Below, in pieces: positions 36,036 through 44,710 of a stretch of DNA of 64,000 nt. Location of the stretch: NCBI RefSeq assembly GCF_023954335.1, contig NZ_JAMLIE010000003.1, forward strand, positions 62,001 to 126,000. The letters run 5' to 3'. The translations under genes and the position numbers were made by a program. Position 1 is the stretch's first letter. Each line of letters starts with the position of its first letter. The notes beneath the pieces were generated by a model. The model had not been told where the DNA came from. It saw only the letters and a program-made list of their open reading frames with translations, and made no database searches. The DNA comes from Aquamicrobium sp. Lineage in GTDB: Bacteria > Pseudomonadota > Alphaproteobacteria > Rhizobiales > Rhizobiaceae.

Positions 36036-36590
36036 TCAGAATTTGAAGCCCGCGGGGAAGGGATCGCCGGGATCGAGAGCGAACTCGCAAGCCCCGGTGA
36101 TCCATGCGCGCCCCGTGATCTGGGGGATGACGGCTGGAATGCCGCCGACATCCGCTTCCGTCACCAGCCGGCCTTCGAAAACCGTGCCGAGGATGGATTC
36201 GTGACGGTATGGCTCCCCGAGGCCGAGATTGCCCCGGCGATGCTCCAGCGCCATCCGCGCCGACGTCCCCGTCCCGCAGGGCGAGCGGTCGAAATAGCCC
36301 GGCTCCTTCACCATGATGTTGCGCGCGGGGCGTGACGCCGTCCCGGCCTCGGCCAGTATCGCCGCCTTGAGCATGGCGGGCTCCGTCTCGTTCGGATGGG
36401 CGATGGCAACCGTGTTCCGCACGGCCTCTACGGTCGCAAGGCCAAGGTCGGTAAGTTCTCTCAAGGCGGAAACGGGCAGGCTTCTGCGCAGCCGCACGAC
36501 CTCCAGTATGGCAGAGAAGTTTCCGCCATACGCCACGTCGACGCGCGCGGCGCCGAAACCCGGTATCTCGACGCTTACATCCTGTTCACG
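36036..36590 (-). pseudogene. Proline racemase / 4-hydroxyproline epimerase, C-terminal half
   Basis: It carries the family blocks VEIPGFGAARVDVAYGGNF and DRSPCGTGTSARMA (second catalytic Cys). The N-terminal half with the first catalytic Cys is absent, and the frame is fused upstream to a piece of an Ldh-family gene. Inactive as an epimerase. In hydroxyproline-using bacteria this enzyme makes cis-4-hydroxy-D-proline, the substrate of a heterotrimeric dehydrogenase like the one at 32.1-34.8 kb. Confidence 0.8.
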
Positions 36591-36997
36591 GCCCTGCCGG
36601 CCGGCATGCAGTATGTCGCCCTGCGAGAGCACGCTGCTCGACTGGTCCCAGATGACCGGCATGGCGCCCTCGCGGGGAACGTCGAAGGCCATGGCGTTGT
36701 GCCGAGAACCGCCGCGCCGCCGCTCCAGCCGGCCATGCGCTTCTTGGAATTGACGCATGCGAAGGCGACCAACCCCCGGGTGGCGAAAGGCTCGAGATCG
36801 GGCCAGAGCGCCGCGAAGTGATGGGAATTGCGAATCTGAAGCCGGCATATGCCGGCCCGGCGCGCCCGCGACATCAACTCATCGCGGAAGCGGTCGAGAA
36901 CAGGCTGCACGAAGCCGTTGCGCGCGTCGACGCAGACAAGTCCCGGCGTCTCGGCGACGACCAGAGGCTCGACTTGCCCATCCGCCCACCCGGTCTC
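36591..36997 (-). pseudogene. Ldh-family oxidoreductase fragment (malate/L-lactate/pyrroline-2-carboxylate reductase type)
   Basis: The piece from about 36997 to 36700 reads VEPLVVAETPGLVCVDARNG to CRLQIRNSHHFAALWPDLEP, with the family NSHHF motif. A frameshift follows, then MAFDVPREGAMPVIWDQSSS before the sequence switches to proline racemase. The 5' end is cut by the IS3 element at 36998. Relatives include delta1-pyrroline-2-carboxylate reductases of hydroxyproline pathways. Confidence 0.72.
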
Positions 36998-37071
36998 TGT
37001 CCGTCGTCAGGGTTTTTGGGACAACAGGCGGCGTGAGCTAACGGAGGCTCTGGTCCATCAGGTTTGTCACA

Positions 37072-38052
37072 TTAGGCCGCTGCATCTCGATGAAGCAAGC
37101 GGCGCTGTTTGATGGTTTTGCGTTTGATCCTTTCCCTTTCCAGCGTGATGATATCGCCGCGCCCGAAGTAGACGTCGGCAGGGGTGAGATTGTCGAGGCT
37201 CTCGTGGTAGCGGCGGTGGTTGTAGTGATCGACGAACGCCGCGACCTGCTGCTCGAGATCACCCGGCAGGAAGTAGTTTTCGAGCAGGATGCGGTTCTTC
37301 AACGTCTGGTGCCATCGCTCGATCTTGCCTTGGGTCTGAGGATGGCAGGGCGCCCCGCGCGTATGTTCCATGCCCTTGTCGGATAGCCATGCGGCCAGGT
37401 CGGAAGAGACGTAAGAGGGGCCGTTGTCGGACAACAGCCGCGGCCGCTGCACCACCCTGGCGCTGTCGCAGCCAGAAGCCTGCAGCGCGATGGTCAGCGT
37501 GTCGGTGACGTCCTCGGCCTTCATCGTGGTGCACAGCTTCCAGGCGATGATGTAGCGAGAGAAGTCGTCGAGCACGGTCGACAGGTAGAACCACCCCCAG
37601 CCGATCACCTTCAAGTAGGTAAAGTCGGTCTGCCAGAGCTGGTTGGGCGCCGTCGTCTTGTCGTGGAACTCATCGGCGGCCTTGATGACGATGAAGGCGG
37701 GGCTGGTGATCAGGTCGTGGGCCTTGAGCAGGCGATAGACTGAGGATTCCGAGACGAAGTAGCCCCTCGTGTCGGTGAAGGTGACCGCCAGTTCCCGTGG
37801 CGACAGCTCCGGCTCGTTCAACGCCAGCTCAATGATCTGATCGCGTTTCTCCTCGGGGATGCGGTTCCAGACCCGGTTCGGCCGGGGCCTGCGATCCTCC
37901 AGCGCATCGACACCGCCGGCCAGGAAACGGTCATACCAGCGATTGAAGGTCGAGCGCGGAATACCGAGTTTTTGCAGCGTGCGCCGCGCCGACAGATGCG
38001 ACTGCTCGACGAGCCGAATGATCTCCAGCTTCTCGGATGCGGGGTATCTCAT
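37072..38052 (-). CDS. IS3-family transposase OrfB (DDE integrase)
   Basis: 326 residues. The N-terminal HTH is EKLEIIRLVEQSHLSARRTL. The rve catalytic core follows: Asp in WQTDFTYLKV, Asp in LLSDNGPSYVS and Glu in GKIERWHQTLKN, the D-D-E triad. Its ATG overlaps the OrfA stop (ATGA). A -1 slip at a run of seven A in OrfA would also fuse the two into an OrfAB transposase. Confidence 0.92.
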   Translation of the reverse strand: MRYPASEKLEIIRLVEQSHLSARRTLQKLGIPRSTFNRWYDRFLAGGVDALEDRRPRPNRVWNRIPEEKRDQIIELALNEPELSPRELAVTFTDTRGYFVSESSVYRLLKAHDLITSPAFIVIKAADEFHDKTTAPNQLWQTDFTYLKVIGWGWFYLSTVLDDFSRYIIAWKLCTTMKAEDVTDTLTIALQASGCDSARVVQRPRLLSDNGPSYVSSDLAAWLSDKGMEHTRGAPCHPQTQGKIERWHQTLKNRILLENYFLPGDLEQQVAAFVDHYNHRRYHESLDNLTPADVYFGRGDIITLERERIKRKTIKQRRLLHRDAAA

Positions 38053-38423
38053 TCGTCGTCGCCCCCATCCGCAATCATGCTTTTTTTAAGAATCCGCAGT
38101 TCCAGCGCCTGCTCGGCGACGACCTCCTTGAGATCGCGCGCCTCCTTGCGCAGAACCTTCACCTCGTCGCTGGTGGCGGCGCGCGCCGTATCCCCGGCAA
38201 GCCGCTTCTTGCCGGCTTCCAGGAATTCCTTCGACCAGGTGTAATAAAGGCTCTCCGCGATCCCCTCGCGCCGGCACAGCGCCGCGATCGACTCTTCGCC
38301 GCGCAAGCCCTCCAGCACGATGCGGATCTTCTCCTCGGCCGAATATTGCTTGCGGGTTGCGCGGCGGATGTCTTTGATGACCTGCTCTGCCGGCGCTTTC
38401 CCGGTTCCGGATTTCTGTCTCAT
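38049..38423 (-). CDS. IS3-family OrfA (HTH protein)
   Basis: 124 residues. The HTH_Tnp_1 domain is KQYSAEEKIRIVLEGLRGEE to REGIAESLYYTWSKEFLEAG, followed by a C-terminal coiled coil with leucine heptads (DEVKVLRKEARDLKEVVAEQ). Near its end lies the A7 slippery run (T7 on the + strand at 38081-38087), where -1 frameshifting would enter the OrfB frame. Confidence 0.9.
   Translation of the reverse strand: MRQKSGTGKAPAEQVIKDIRRATRKQYSAEEKIRIVLEGLRGEESIAALCRREGIAESLYYTWSKEFLEAGKKRLAGDTARAATSDEVKVLRKEARDLKEVVAEQALELRILKKSMIADGGDDE
38081..38087 (-). promoter_or_regulatory. A7 programmed -1 frameshift site
   Basis: Seven consecutive A on the minus strand, nine codons upstream of the OrfB ATG in the -1 frame, with no stop between, so a slip joins OrfA to OrfB. 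This is the known expression mode of IS3-family transposases. Confidence 0.65.
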
Positions 38424-38553
38424 CTTCGCTCCTTTGAAAGGCTACGATGAACCAGAAATCCTCCGTTCTCAGTTAAGCCGATTTGGTCCCATCAGTGCTG
38501 ACGCCGGACACATCTGGATATCTGGATCGAACACACGAGGCATTTCAGGTCCT

Positions 38554-39825
38554 TCAAAGGAGCAGTGAGGGAAGGAAGAGGATGAGCTGCGGGAACAGGA
38601 TGCAGAGGGCAATGACCAGCAAGCTCACGGTCAGGAACAGCAGCGTCATCGGCAGAACCTTGAGAACGCTCGCGTTCGAGATGCGCGTAGCGATCAGCAG
38701 GCAGACACCGAATGGAGGCGTGACGAGACCGATTGCACAGGTCAGCACCACGATCACGCCCATATGAACCTGATCGATGCCGTTCGCGGCCGCCAGCGCC
38801 TGGATGATCGGCAGGAACATGATGATCGCCGGCAGCGTGTCGATTACCATGCCGATCACCAGGAACACGCCGACCACGATCAGGATGGCGGCGAGAGGAC
38901 TATCGGCCACGCCGCTGACGTACTGGGCCACTTCGGCCGGAGCGTCGTAGTAGGCGAACATCCACGCGAAGCACGCGGCGGCGGCGGTCATGATGAGCGG
39001 CAGCGCGACGAACCGGCCCGAGTCCATGAAGAGCCTGACATAGTCGCGCAAGCTCATGGTGCGGAAGGTTATGTGCAGAAGGAATATGTACAGGAGCGCG
39101 ATCGCCGCGCTCTCGGTGGCTGTGAAGACGCCGAACACGATGCCGCTGAGGATGATGAGAGGCACCGCCATCAGTAGGATGGCCTGGAGCAAGCTCCGGT
39201 TGTTCGTGTCCACCATACCGGTCACGCCAACCGTTTCATCCAGGTCGTACCGGCTCACGAGGAGGCGCCAGAGCGCCATCTGCCCGAGCCCGAGCATGAT
39301 GCCGGGAATGATCCCGCCGAGGAAGAGCGCGGCGACCGAGAGGTTGCCGAACGAACCGTAGACGACGAGCAGGATGCTTGGGGGTATGATGTTGCCCATG
39401 GTCGAGGAACAGGCCGTGATCGCGACAGCGACCGGAACCGGATACCGCTGCTTCACCATCTGCGGGATCATCACCGCACCGATCGAAGCGGTGTCGGCGG
39501 CGCTTGATCCGGACACACCTCCGAAGAACATGCTGCTCAGGATGTTCACATAACCGAGCGAGCCTTTGACGCGGCCGATGAATCGCATGCTGAGCGCAAT
39601 CAGGGTGTCGACCATACCGCCCTGATTGGCGGCAAGCCCGACCATATAGAAGAGTGGAATCGCCAGTATCGGGAAAGGCAGGAGCCCTTCGACAATCATC
39701 TGACTGACGATGATCGGGGACATGCCCTCCCAGGCGATCGCGAGGAGCGTCGCGCCAATGAGCGCGAAGGCTATCGGCACCCCGACCACCACCATGACCA
39801 TGAAGCTGACAAACATCAGGATCAT
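38554..39825 (-). CDS. TRAP transporter large permease (DctM)
   Basis: 423 residues from the ATG at 39825, hydrophobic throughout with 12 or more membrane spans. DctM blocks include PFPILAIPLFYMVGLAANQG and SMFFGGVSGSSAADTASIGA. It is the ion-coupled channel subunit for organic acid uptake. It overlaps the small-subunit stop by 4 nt. The matching DctP binding protein is absent and the DctQ gene is truncated, so the system is probably dead. Confidence 0.85.
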   Translation of the reverse strand: MILMFVSFMVMVVVGVPIAFALIGATLLAIAWEGMSPIIVSQMIVEGLLPFPILAIPLFYMVGLAANQGGMVDTLIALSMRFIGRVKGSLGYVNILSSMFFGGVSGSSAADTASIGAVMIPQMVKQRYPVPVAVAITACSSTMGNIIPPSILLVVYGSFGNLSVAALFLGGIIPGIMLGLGQMALWRLLVSRYDLDETVGVTGMVDTNNRSLLQAILLMAVPLIILSGIVFGVFTATESAAIALLYIFLLHITFRTMSLRDYVRLFMDSGRFVALPLIMTAAAACFAWMFAYYDAPAEVAQYVSGVADSPLAAILIVVGVFLVIGMVIDTLPAIIMFLPIIQALAAANGIDQVHMGVIVVLTCAIGLVTPPFGVCLLIATRISNASVLKVLPMTLLFLTVSLLVIALCILFPQLILFLPSLLL

Positions 39826-40170
39826 TTCGAAACTCCAAGCCAGCGCACCACTATGAAGTAGGCCGAAAGCGCGAAGGTCGCGGGAACCCACGCGTAGACG
39901 AACGCCATCTTGAAGCCCATCGACGGCGAGATGCGTCCCAGGCCGGCCACGGCGTAACGGTAACCGAACCAGACCAGGACGACGCAGATGACGAAGCAGA
40001 TGAGGTCGACAACAAGCCGAAGGCCGCGCTGGACCAGGCTATCGTCCGAGGGCTCCACGACGCTGAGATGCGTGCGTTCCCAGAAGCCGGTGGCGCTGCC
40101 CAGGAACACCGATATCAGGAAGAGATAGGTCGCCAGCTCGAACGTCCAGGACTTCGACGCATAGATGCGT
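39822..40170 (-). pseudogene. TRAP transporter small permease (DctQ), 5'-truncated
   Basis: The frame from about 40170 encodes SKSWTFELATYLFLISVFLG and then WERTHLSV, the conserved core of DctQ, followed by two more membrane segments. The first membrane helix and the real start are missing. Upstream the sequence is the antisense of a TonB-receptor tail, so a deletion has joined unrelated genes. A GTG at 40109 could allow a 95-residue product without the first helices. Confidence 0.7.
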
Positions 40171-40229
40171 TCTTCAATTTCTACGGCGCGCCGCGTAACG
40201 TGAACCTCAAGCTCACCGCGCAGTTCTAG
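40165..40229 (+). pseudogene. C-terminal tail of a TonB-dependent receptor
   Basis: The + frame reads FFNFYGAPRNVNLKLTAQF and then TAG. A closing strand ending in aromatic Phe preceded by a YG-x-PR turn is the hallmark of TonB-receptor C-termini. Everything upstream has been replaced by the TRAP genes. DUF2218 and a siderophore-type esterase follow, the usual downstream neighbours. Confidence 0.65.
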
Positions 40230-40246
40230 TTTTCCGGAGCCAGCCG

Positions 40247-40534
40247 ATGCCGAGATCGCAAGCCACCGTCGAGACCAGCAATGCCTCGAAATACCTGCAG
40301 CAGCTCTGCAAGCATTTCGCGCACAAGGTGGCGGTCGAGTACGACCCCGCCAGCGCCCGCGTCGACTTCCCGTTCGGCGATTGCCGCATGCGCGCCGACG
40401 AGCGCGAGCTGACCATCGAGTGCGACGCGCAATCGCCGGAAGGGCTGGAGCGCGCCCAGCTCGTCATCGACGATCATCTCGCCCGCTTCGCCTGGCGCGA
40501 GAAGCCGGCGATCGTCTGGGTCGCCAAGTCCTGA
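40247..40534 (+). CDS. DUF2218 domain-containing protein
   Basis: 95 residues, complete for DUF2218. It shows SNASKYLQQLCKHFAHKVAV, then FPFGDCRM and a C-terminal DHLARFAWREKPAIVWV. In many proteobacteria the gene sits beside iron or siderophore receptor genes, as here next to a receptor tail and an esterase. The role is unknown; a soluble helper in siderophore or haem handling is the usual guess. Confidence 0.82.
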   Translation: MPRSQATVETSNASKYLQQLCKHFAHKVAVEYDPASARVDFPFGDCRMRADERELTIECDAQSPEGLERAQLVIDDHLARFAWREKPAIVWVAKS

Positions 40535-40545
40535 GGCGGCGGCCC

Positions 40546-41478
40546 ATGCGCCGGCCGCCGCTCGCCTTCCTGCCTTCCGCGGCAGCCTTCTCCCCGCCGG
40601 GAGAGCCGCGCGAGCCGGCCGCCGTCGCGATCCGCGACGCCCGGCAGCTCGACATCGTCTCCTCCGTCACCGGCGAGCGCCTGCGCGTGCTCGTGTGGCA
40701 GCCGCCGGGCGCGGTGCCACTGAACGGCTTTCCCGTCCTCTACGCCTTCGACGGCGACGACAGCTTCGGCATGCTCACGGACCTCGCCGCCGGCCTCGCG
40801 CCGGCGGCGCGGCGGGCGGGGCTGCGTCCGGCCATGATCGTGGCGATCGGCTATGCGCCGGGCGACGGCACCATCGAACGCCGCACCCGCGACTTCACCC
40901 CCCACTCCGACCGCTACGTGATGCCGGAGCGGCCCAATGGCGAGCCGTGGCCCGAGCTGGGCGGCGGCGACGACTTCCTCGAGACGATCGAGAAGGACGT
41001 GAAGCCGCTGGTCGGCGCCGGCTTTCCGGCCGACGAGAGCACTGCAACCCTGTTCGGCCATTCGCTCGGCGGCCTGATGACGCTTCACGCGCTGATGACC
41101 CGGCCGGGCAGCTTCGCCCGCTACTTCGCCAGCAGCCCCTCGCTGTGGGTGAACGACCGCAGGGCGCTGCGTGACATGGAAGCGTTCCTGACCGATAGGC
41201 CCGGGATGAAGACCCTGGTACCCCTGCGGCTGACGGTCGGCTCGGAGGAGGAGACGCTTTCGCCTTGGGACCTGCGCGGCGACGACGCTGCGCTGCGACG
41301 ACGCTGGGTCGAAGGCAACCGCATGGTCGGCAACGCGCGCGACCTCGCCGCGCTGATCGAGGCACGCGGCGGAACGCGGCTCGACTTCCGCTTCGACCTC
41401 CTCGACGGGTTCGACCACGGCTCCGCCCGCGCCGTCGCCGCCCAGCGGGCGATCCGCTTCGCGATCGACGGCGAATAG
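40546..41478 (+). CDS. Alpha/beta hydrolase, putative esterase of siderophore type (IroE/Fes-like)
   Basis: 310 residues. The esterase-D fold is visible with LYAFDGDDSFGMLTDLAAGL and nucleophile Ser173 in FGHSLGGLM; the catalytic His is probably in GFDHGSARA near the C-terminus. Such enzymes cleave ferri-siderophore esters to free iron. ATG at 40546 is 11 nt after the DUF2218 stop. The protein may have an N-terminal export segment (LAFLPSAAAF), but this is weak. Confidence 0.78.
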   Translation: MRRPPLAFLPSAAAFSPPGEPREPAAVAIRDARQLDIVSSVTGERLRVLVWQPPGAVPLNGFPVLYAFDGDDSFGMLTDLAAGLAPAARRAGLRPAMIVAIGYAPGDGTIERRTRDFTPHSDRYVMPERPNGEPWPELGGGDDFLETIEKDVKPLVGAGFPADESTATLFGHSLGGLMTLHALMTRPGSFARYFASSPSLWVNDRRALRDMEAFLTDRPGMKTLVPLRLTVGSEEETLSPWDLRGDDAALRRRWVEGNRMVGNARDLAALIEARGGTRLDFRFDLLDGFDHGSARAVAAQRAIRFAIDGE

Positions 41479-41621
41479 GGCCGGCCGCCACTTCCATCCC
41501 ATCGACAACCGGGGCAGCCCGCAGATATCCTGCACGCGGTAGGGAGGGCCCGCCTGCCGCTTGCAGCACGGTGCGCGAGGCCGGGTGACGAAGGAGACGC
41601 GGCATCACATGCGCTGACGTC

Positions 41622-42761
41622 ATGCTGGTCGGGGCGGGCCTGTCCGGCGCGGTGATCGGCCGCGAGCTGGCAGAGGCCGGGCATCGCGTCACCGTCGCCG
41701 ATTCCCGGCCCCATGTCGCCGGCAACTGCCATACCGAGCGGGACGCCGGGACCGGGGTGATGGTCCATGTCTATGGTCCGCACATCTTTCATACCGACGA
41801 TGAGGAGGTGTGGGCCTATGTGAACCGCTTCGCGCGCTTCATGCCCTACACCAACCGCGTCAAGATAACGGCGCAGGGACAGGTGCTCTCGCTGCCCGTC
41901 AACCTGCACACCATCAACCAGTTCTTCGGCGCCGCGATGCGGCCCGAGGAGGCACGCGCCTTCATCGCGGCACGGTGCGAGGCCTCTACGGCCGAACCAC
42001 GGACCTTCGAGGAGCAGGCCCTGCGCTTCGTCGGGCGTGAGCTCTACGAGGCGCTTTTCAAGGGCTACACGATGAAGCAGTGGGGCCGCCACCCGGCGAA
42101 GCTTCCCGCCTCGGTCCTGAAGCGGCTTCCGCTGCGCTTCGACTACGACGACAACTATTTCGCCCACCGCTTCCAGGGCATGCCGCAGCACGGCTACACG
42201 CAGCTCGTGGAGGCGATGCTCGATCATCCGAACATCGAGGTTCGCCTCGGCACCCCGGTCCGCCGCGCGGATGCCGGCGGCTACGACCATGTCTTCAACG
42301 CCGGGCCGATCGATGGCTGGTTCGACCATTGCCTCGGCCGGCTCGGCTACCGCACGCTCGACTTCCACCGTTTCGTCCACGACGGGGACTATCAGGGCTG
42401 CGCCGTGATGAACTACGGCGACCCCGAAGTGCCATGGACCCGCGTCACCGAGCACAAGCACTTCTCACCCTGGGAACGGCACGACGCGTCGGTGCTGTAC
42501 AGGGAGCATCCGCGCGAATGCGGGCCGGACGACATCCCCTACTATCCGATACGCCTCGCGACCGAAAAGCAGATGCTCGGCGACTATATCGCTCTCGCCC
42601 GCGCCGGGCGCGGCATCACCTTCGTCGGCCGGCTCGGCACCTATCGCTATCTGGACATGGACGTGACCGTCCGCGAGGCGCTGGATACGGCAAGGACCTA
42701 CCTCGCCTGTGTCGAGACCGGCGCCGAGATGCCGGCCTTTGCCGCGAACCTGTCCGGCTGA
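41622..42761 (+). CDS. glf: UDP-galactopyranose mutase
   Basis: 379 residues, converts UDP-galactopyranose to UDP-galactofuranose with reduced FAD. The N-terminus starts in the dinucleotide motif (LVGAGLSGAVIGRELAEAGH), followed by GPHIFHTDDEEVW, LPVNLHTINQFFG and the C-terminal GRLGTYRYLDMD, all diagnostic. Homologs usually have 3-8 residues before the first Gly motif; the frame is open to an AAGGAGA site at 41591 but holds no standard start there, so the true start is uncertain (possibly a non-standard codon near 41604, or a mutated start). Confidence 0.88.
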   Translation: MLVGAGLSGAVIGRELAEAGHRVTVADSRPHVAGNCHTERDAGTGVMVHVYGPHIFHTDDEEVWAYVNRFARFMPYTNRVKITAQGQVLSLPVNLHTINQFFGAAMRPEEARAFIAARCEASTAEPRTFEEQALRFVGRELYEALFKGYTMKQWGRHPAKLPASVLKRLPLRFDYDDNYFAHRFQGMPQHGYTQLVEAMLDHPNIEVRLGTPVRRADAGGYDHVFNAGPIDGWFDHCLGRLGYRTLDFHRFVHDGDYQGCAVMNYGDPEVPWTRVTEHKHFSPWERHDASVLYREHPRECGPDDIPYYPIRLATEKQMLGDYIALARAGRGITFVGRLGTYRYLDMDVTVREALDTARTYLACVETGAEMPAFAANLSG

Positions 42762-42763
42762 GC

Positions 42764-43660
42764 CTACATATCCTGCGGTCGGCGCGCCTCGAGCGTCGAA
42801 AGCTCCAGCGGCTTGACGATCTGCCTGCGGGCGACCTTGGCGATGCCGCGCAACGCCTCGCGCCTGTCGCGGAAGGCGTGGCGGTCCTTCCACCAGATCA
42901 GGCACATCCGCATGCCCATTCCGAGCCGGCCGGTCACCGGCTCGCCGCTGTCGAGGATGCCGGCGAAGGACAGGGGCACGGTGCGCCCGTCGAGGGCGAA
43001 CCGCTCCCTGAGCCGCTGTTCCTCGACGGCCGGAGCCGGGCGTCCGGACGCCGCCATCGCCGCTTTCAGCACCTGGCCGACGGGGCGGGTGTGATGCACG
43101 GCGACCGTATCAAGGATCGCCACCCGGAAAGCGCCGCTTTCCGGCCACCGGCACCAGATGTAGTCGAGCCCGAACCCGCTCATCGTGTCGCGGAACAGGG
43201 GCAAGGCCCGAAGCAGGATCTCCCGGTTGAGGCAGGGCGCCATGATCTCGATATAGTTGGTGTAGCGCAGCCGGAATCCGGGGCACTGGCTGAAGATGAA
43301 ATGCGAGAAATAGCTGTCGCGCGTCAGCGCCGGCTGGGCGATCGCGAGCCCGTTGGCGCGGCACAGATCGAAGATCGCGTTCACGTCCGCGGCCGTCGCG
43401 GCGATGTCGTCGTCCGGCAGCCAGAAATAGTCGTAGGCCTCGATGTCGAGCCCAGTCAGCGTCCGGTGGAGCCCGTCCCATTTTCCGCCGCCGACCAGAA
43501 CGGCCACCGCTCCGTCCTCGGCCTCGAAGGCGTTGAAGGCTTCCTCGTCGTAGTAGCTCACCAGAAGATCGTAGTTGCGCTCGGCATAGGGGCGCTCCAG
43601 CCAGCGCCCGTGCAGCGAGGTCCGGCCGGCCCGGACGACGACGAGGTTCCTGCGCTTCAT
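42764..43660 (-). CDS. DUF707 family protein, glycosyltransferase-like
   Basis: 298 residues. DUF707 blocks are DYFWLPDDDIAAT (acidic triad Asp83-85), FRLRYTNYIEIMAPC and VAVHHTRPVG. The acidic triad and fold resemble GT-A nucleotide-sugar transferases. Its ATG overlaps the stop of the GT25 gene, so the two are co-translated. It ends 2 nt from the convergent glf gene. A role in polysaccharide or galactofuranose glycan assembly is inferred from neighbours. Confidence 0.78.
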   Translation of the reverse strand: MKRRNLVVVRAGRTSLHGRWLERPYAERNYDLLVSYYDEEAFNAFEAEDGAVAVLVGGGKWDGLHRTLTGLDIEAYDYFWLPDDDIAATAADVNAIFDLCRANGLAIAQPALTRDSYFSHFIFSQCPGFRLRYTNYIEIMAPCLNREILLRALPLFRDTMSGFGLDYIWCRWPESGAFRVAILDTVAVHHTRPVGQVLKAAMAASGRPAPAVEEQRLRERFALDGRTVPLSFAGILDSGEPVTGRLGMGMRMCLIWWKDRHAFRDRREALRGIAKVARRQIVKPLELSTLEARRPQDM

Positions 43661-44445
43661 TTCGAACCCGCGAGCAGTTTGCGCATGTCGTAGAGCACCG
43701 CCATCCGCTCGACTCGTAAGGGGAAACGCAGGCGGCCGAGGCCCATTGCCCACTGATAGCGGAGGTTTCCCGACAGGCGACGCCACGGCCCCGCGGGCTT
43801 CGCGGCAGCGCGGGACAGCTCCATGCCGCTTCCGGTGTTCGGCCGGACGGAGACGAGTTGCGGCCGGGCAAGCAGGATCGGCACGCCATGCTCCCAGTAA
43901 TGCTTGAGGTCCATGTCGACCGGACGGCTGATCTTTCCTTCCCGCGCCGACAGCGCCGCTGCCGCACCCCTTCCCAGAAGATAACCGGTGGTGCGGCCGG
44001 GCAACCGTCGGGTCAGCACCAGGTCGACATCGGCCAGCCGGGCCACCACTTCGCCGCGTCTCGGCGTACCGTCGAGCTTGACCAGCATAGGCTCGAAAAC
44101 AGCCGCGTGCGCCGCCACCGATCGGAGAAAACCGTCGAAGGCGGGACCAAGCACGAGATCGTCCTCGCAAACCAGCACGACAGGATCGGAACCCTCGGCA
44201 ACCTGTCGCCAGATGGCCCGGTGGCCCAGCGCGCAGGCGACCTCTTCCCGGCTCAGAGGACGCTTGAAATCGCTGGCGTTGCGCACCCTGTCATAGTGGA
44301 GGTCGAGCTCCGCATCCGCCATCCGGCGGCCGTCGATCGCATCGAAAAAACTGAAATGCAGCCCGTGCCGAACAAACTCGGCATTGACCGCCTTGCGCCG
44401 CTCCACCGCGTCTACGAGGCTCAGGACGCGTATCGGGAGCGGCAT
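43657..44445 (-). CDS. Glycosyltransferase family 25 (LPS biosynthesis) protein
   Basis: 262 residues. GT25 features are the start RVLSLVDAVERRKAVNAEF, then FFDAIDG, REEVACALGHRAIWR and the acidic motif VCEDDLVL (Glu94-Asp96). Members add galactose or similar sugars to lipooligosaccharide. It overlaps the DUF707 gene and sits in the galactofuranose gene group. Confidence 0.87.
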   Translation of the reverse strand: MPLPIRVLSLVDAVERRKAVNAEFVRHGLHFSFFDAIDGRRMADAELDLHYDRVRNASDFKRPLSREEVACALGHRAIWRQVAEGSDPVVLVCEDDLVLGPAFDGFLRSVAAHAAVFEPMLVKLDGTPRRGEVVARLADVDLVLTRRLPGRTTGYLLGRGAAAALSAREGKISRPVDMDLKHYWEHGVPILLARPQLVSVRPNTGSGMELSRAAAKPAGPWRRLSGNLRYQWAMGLGRLRFPLRVERMAVLYDMRKLLAGSK

Positions 44446-44710
44446 CGCGGCTCGTCCGTGTGTTCATGCGTCTCCAGGGCGAACCTTCCGTGGCCAGATG
44501 AAACAGCGCAACCGCTTCCGCATGCCGGATATCAATGGCAGGATTTGCGATGTTCCACAATTGTCCGGTTGGGGCCTTCATCCAAGGTCGATGACGGGGA
44601 CGGACACGCGCCGCCGCAGGACCCGCCATCGATTGCGAAAGGCGGCGTGCCGGGTTAGAGGATGCGGTGCCCATGACGTTTGACCCTCCCGCGAACGGCG
44701 GCACCCCGCG

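Larger units (their letters stand above)
36998..38510 (-). mobile_element. IS3-family insertion sequence, intact copy
   Basis: 1513 bp with ends TGTCCGTCGTCAGGGTTTTT and, on the complement of the right end, TGTCCGGCGTCAGCACTGAT, so TGTCCG-CGTCAG is the shared terminal repeat. It contains intact orfA and orfB. No matching target duplication is visible (left flank GTCTC, right flank CATCT), consistent with a deletion next to the insertion. Related copies lie at 9102-10596 (degenerate) and 15535-16038 (partial). Confidence 0.9.
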
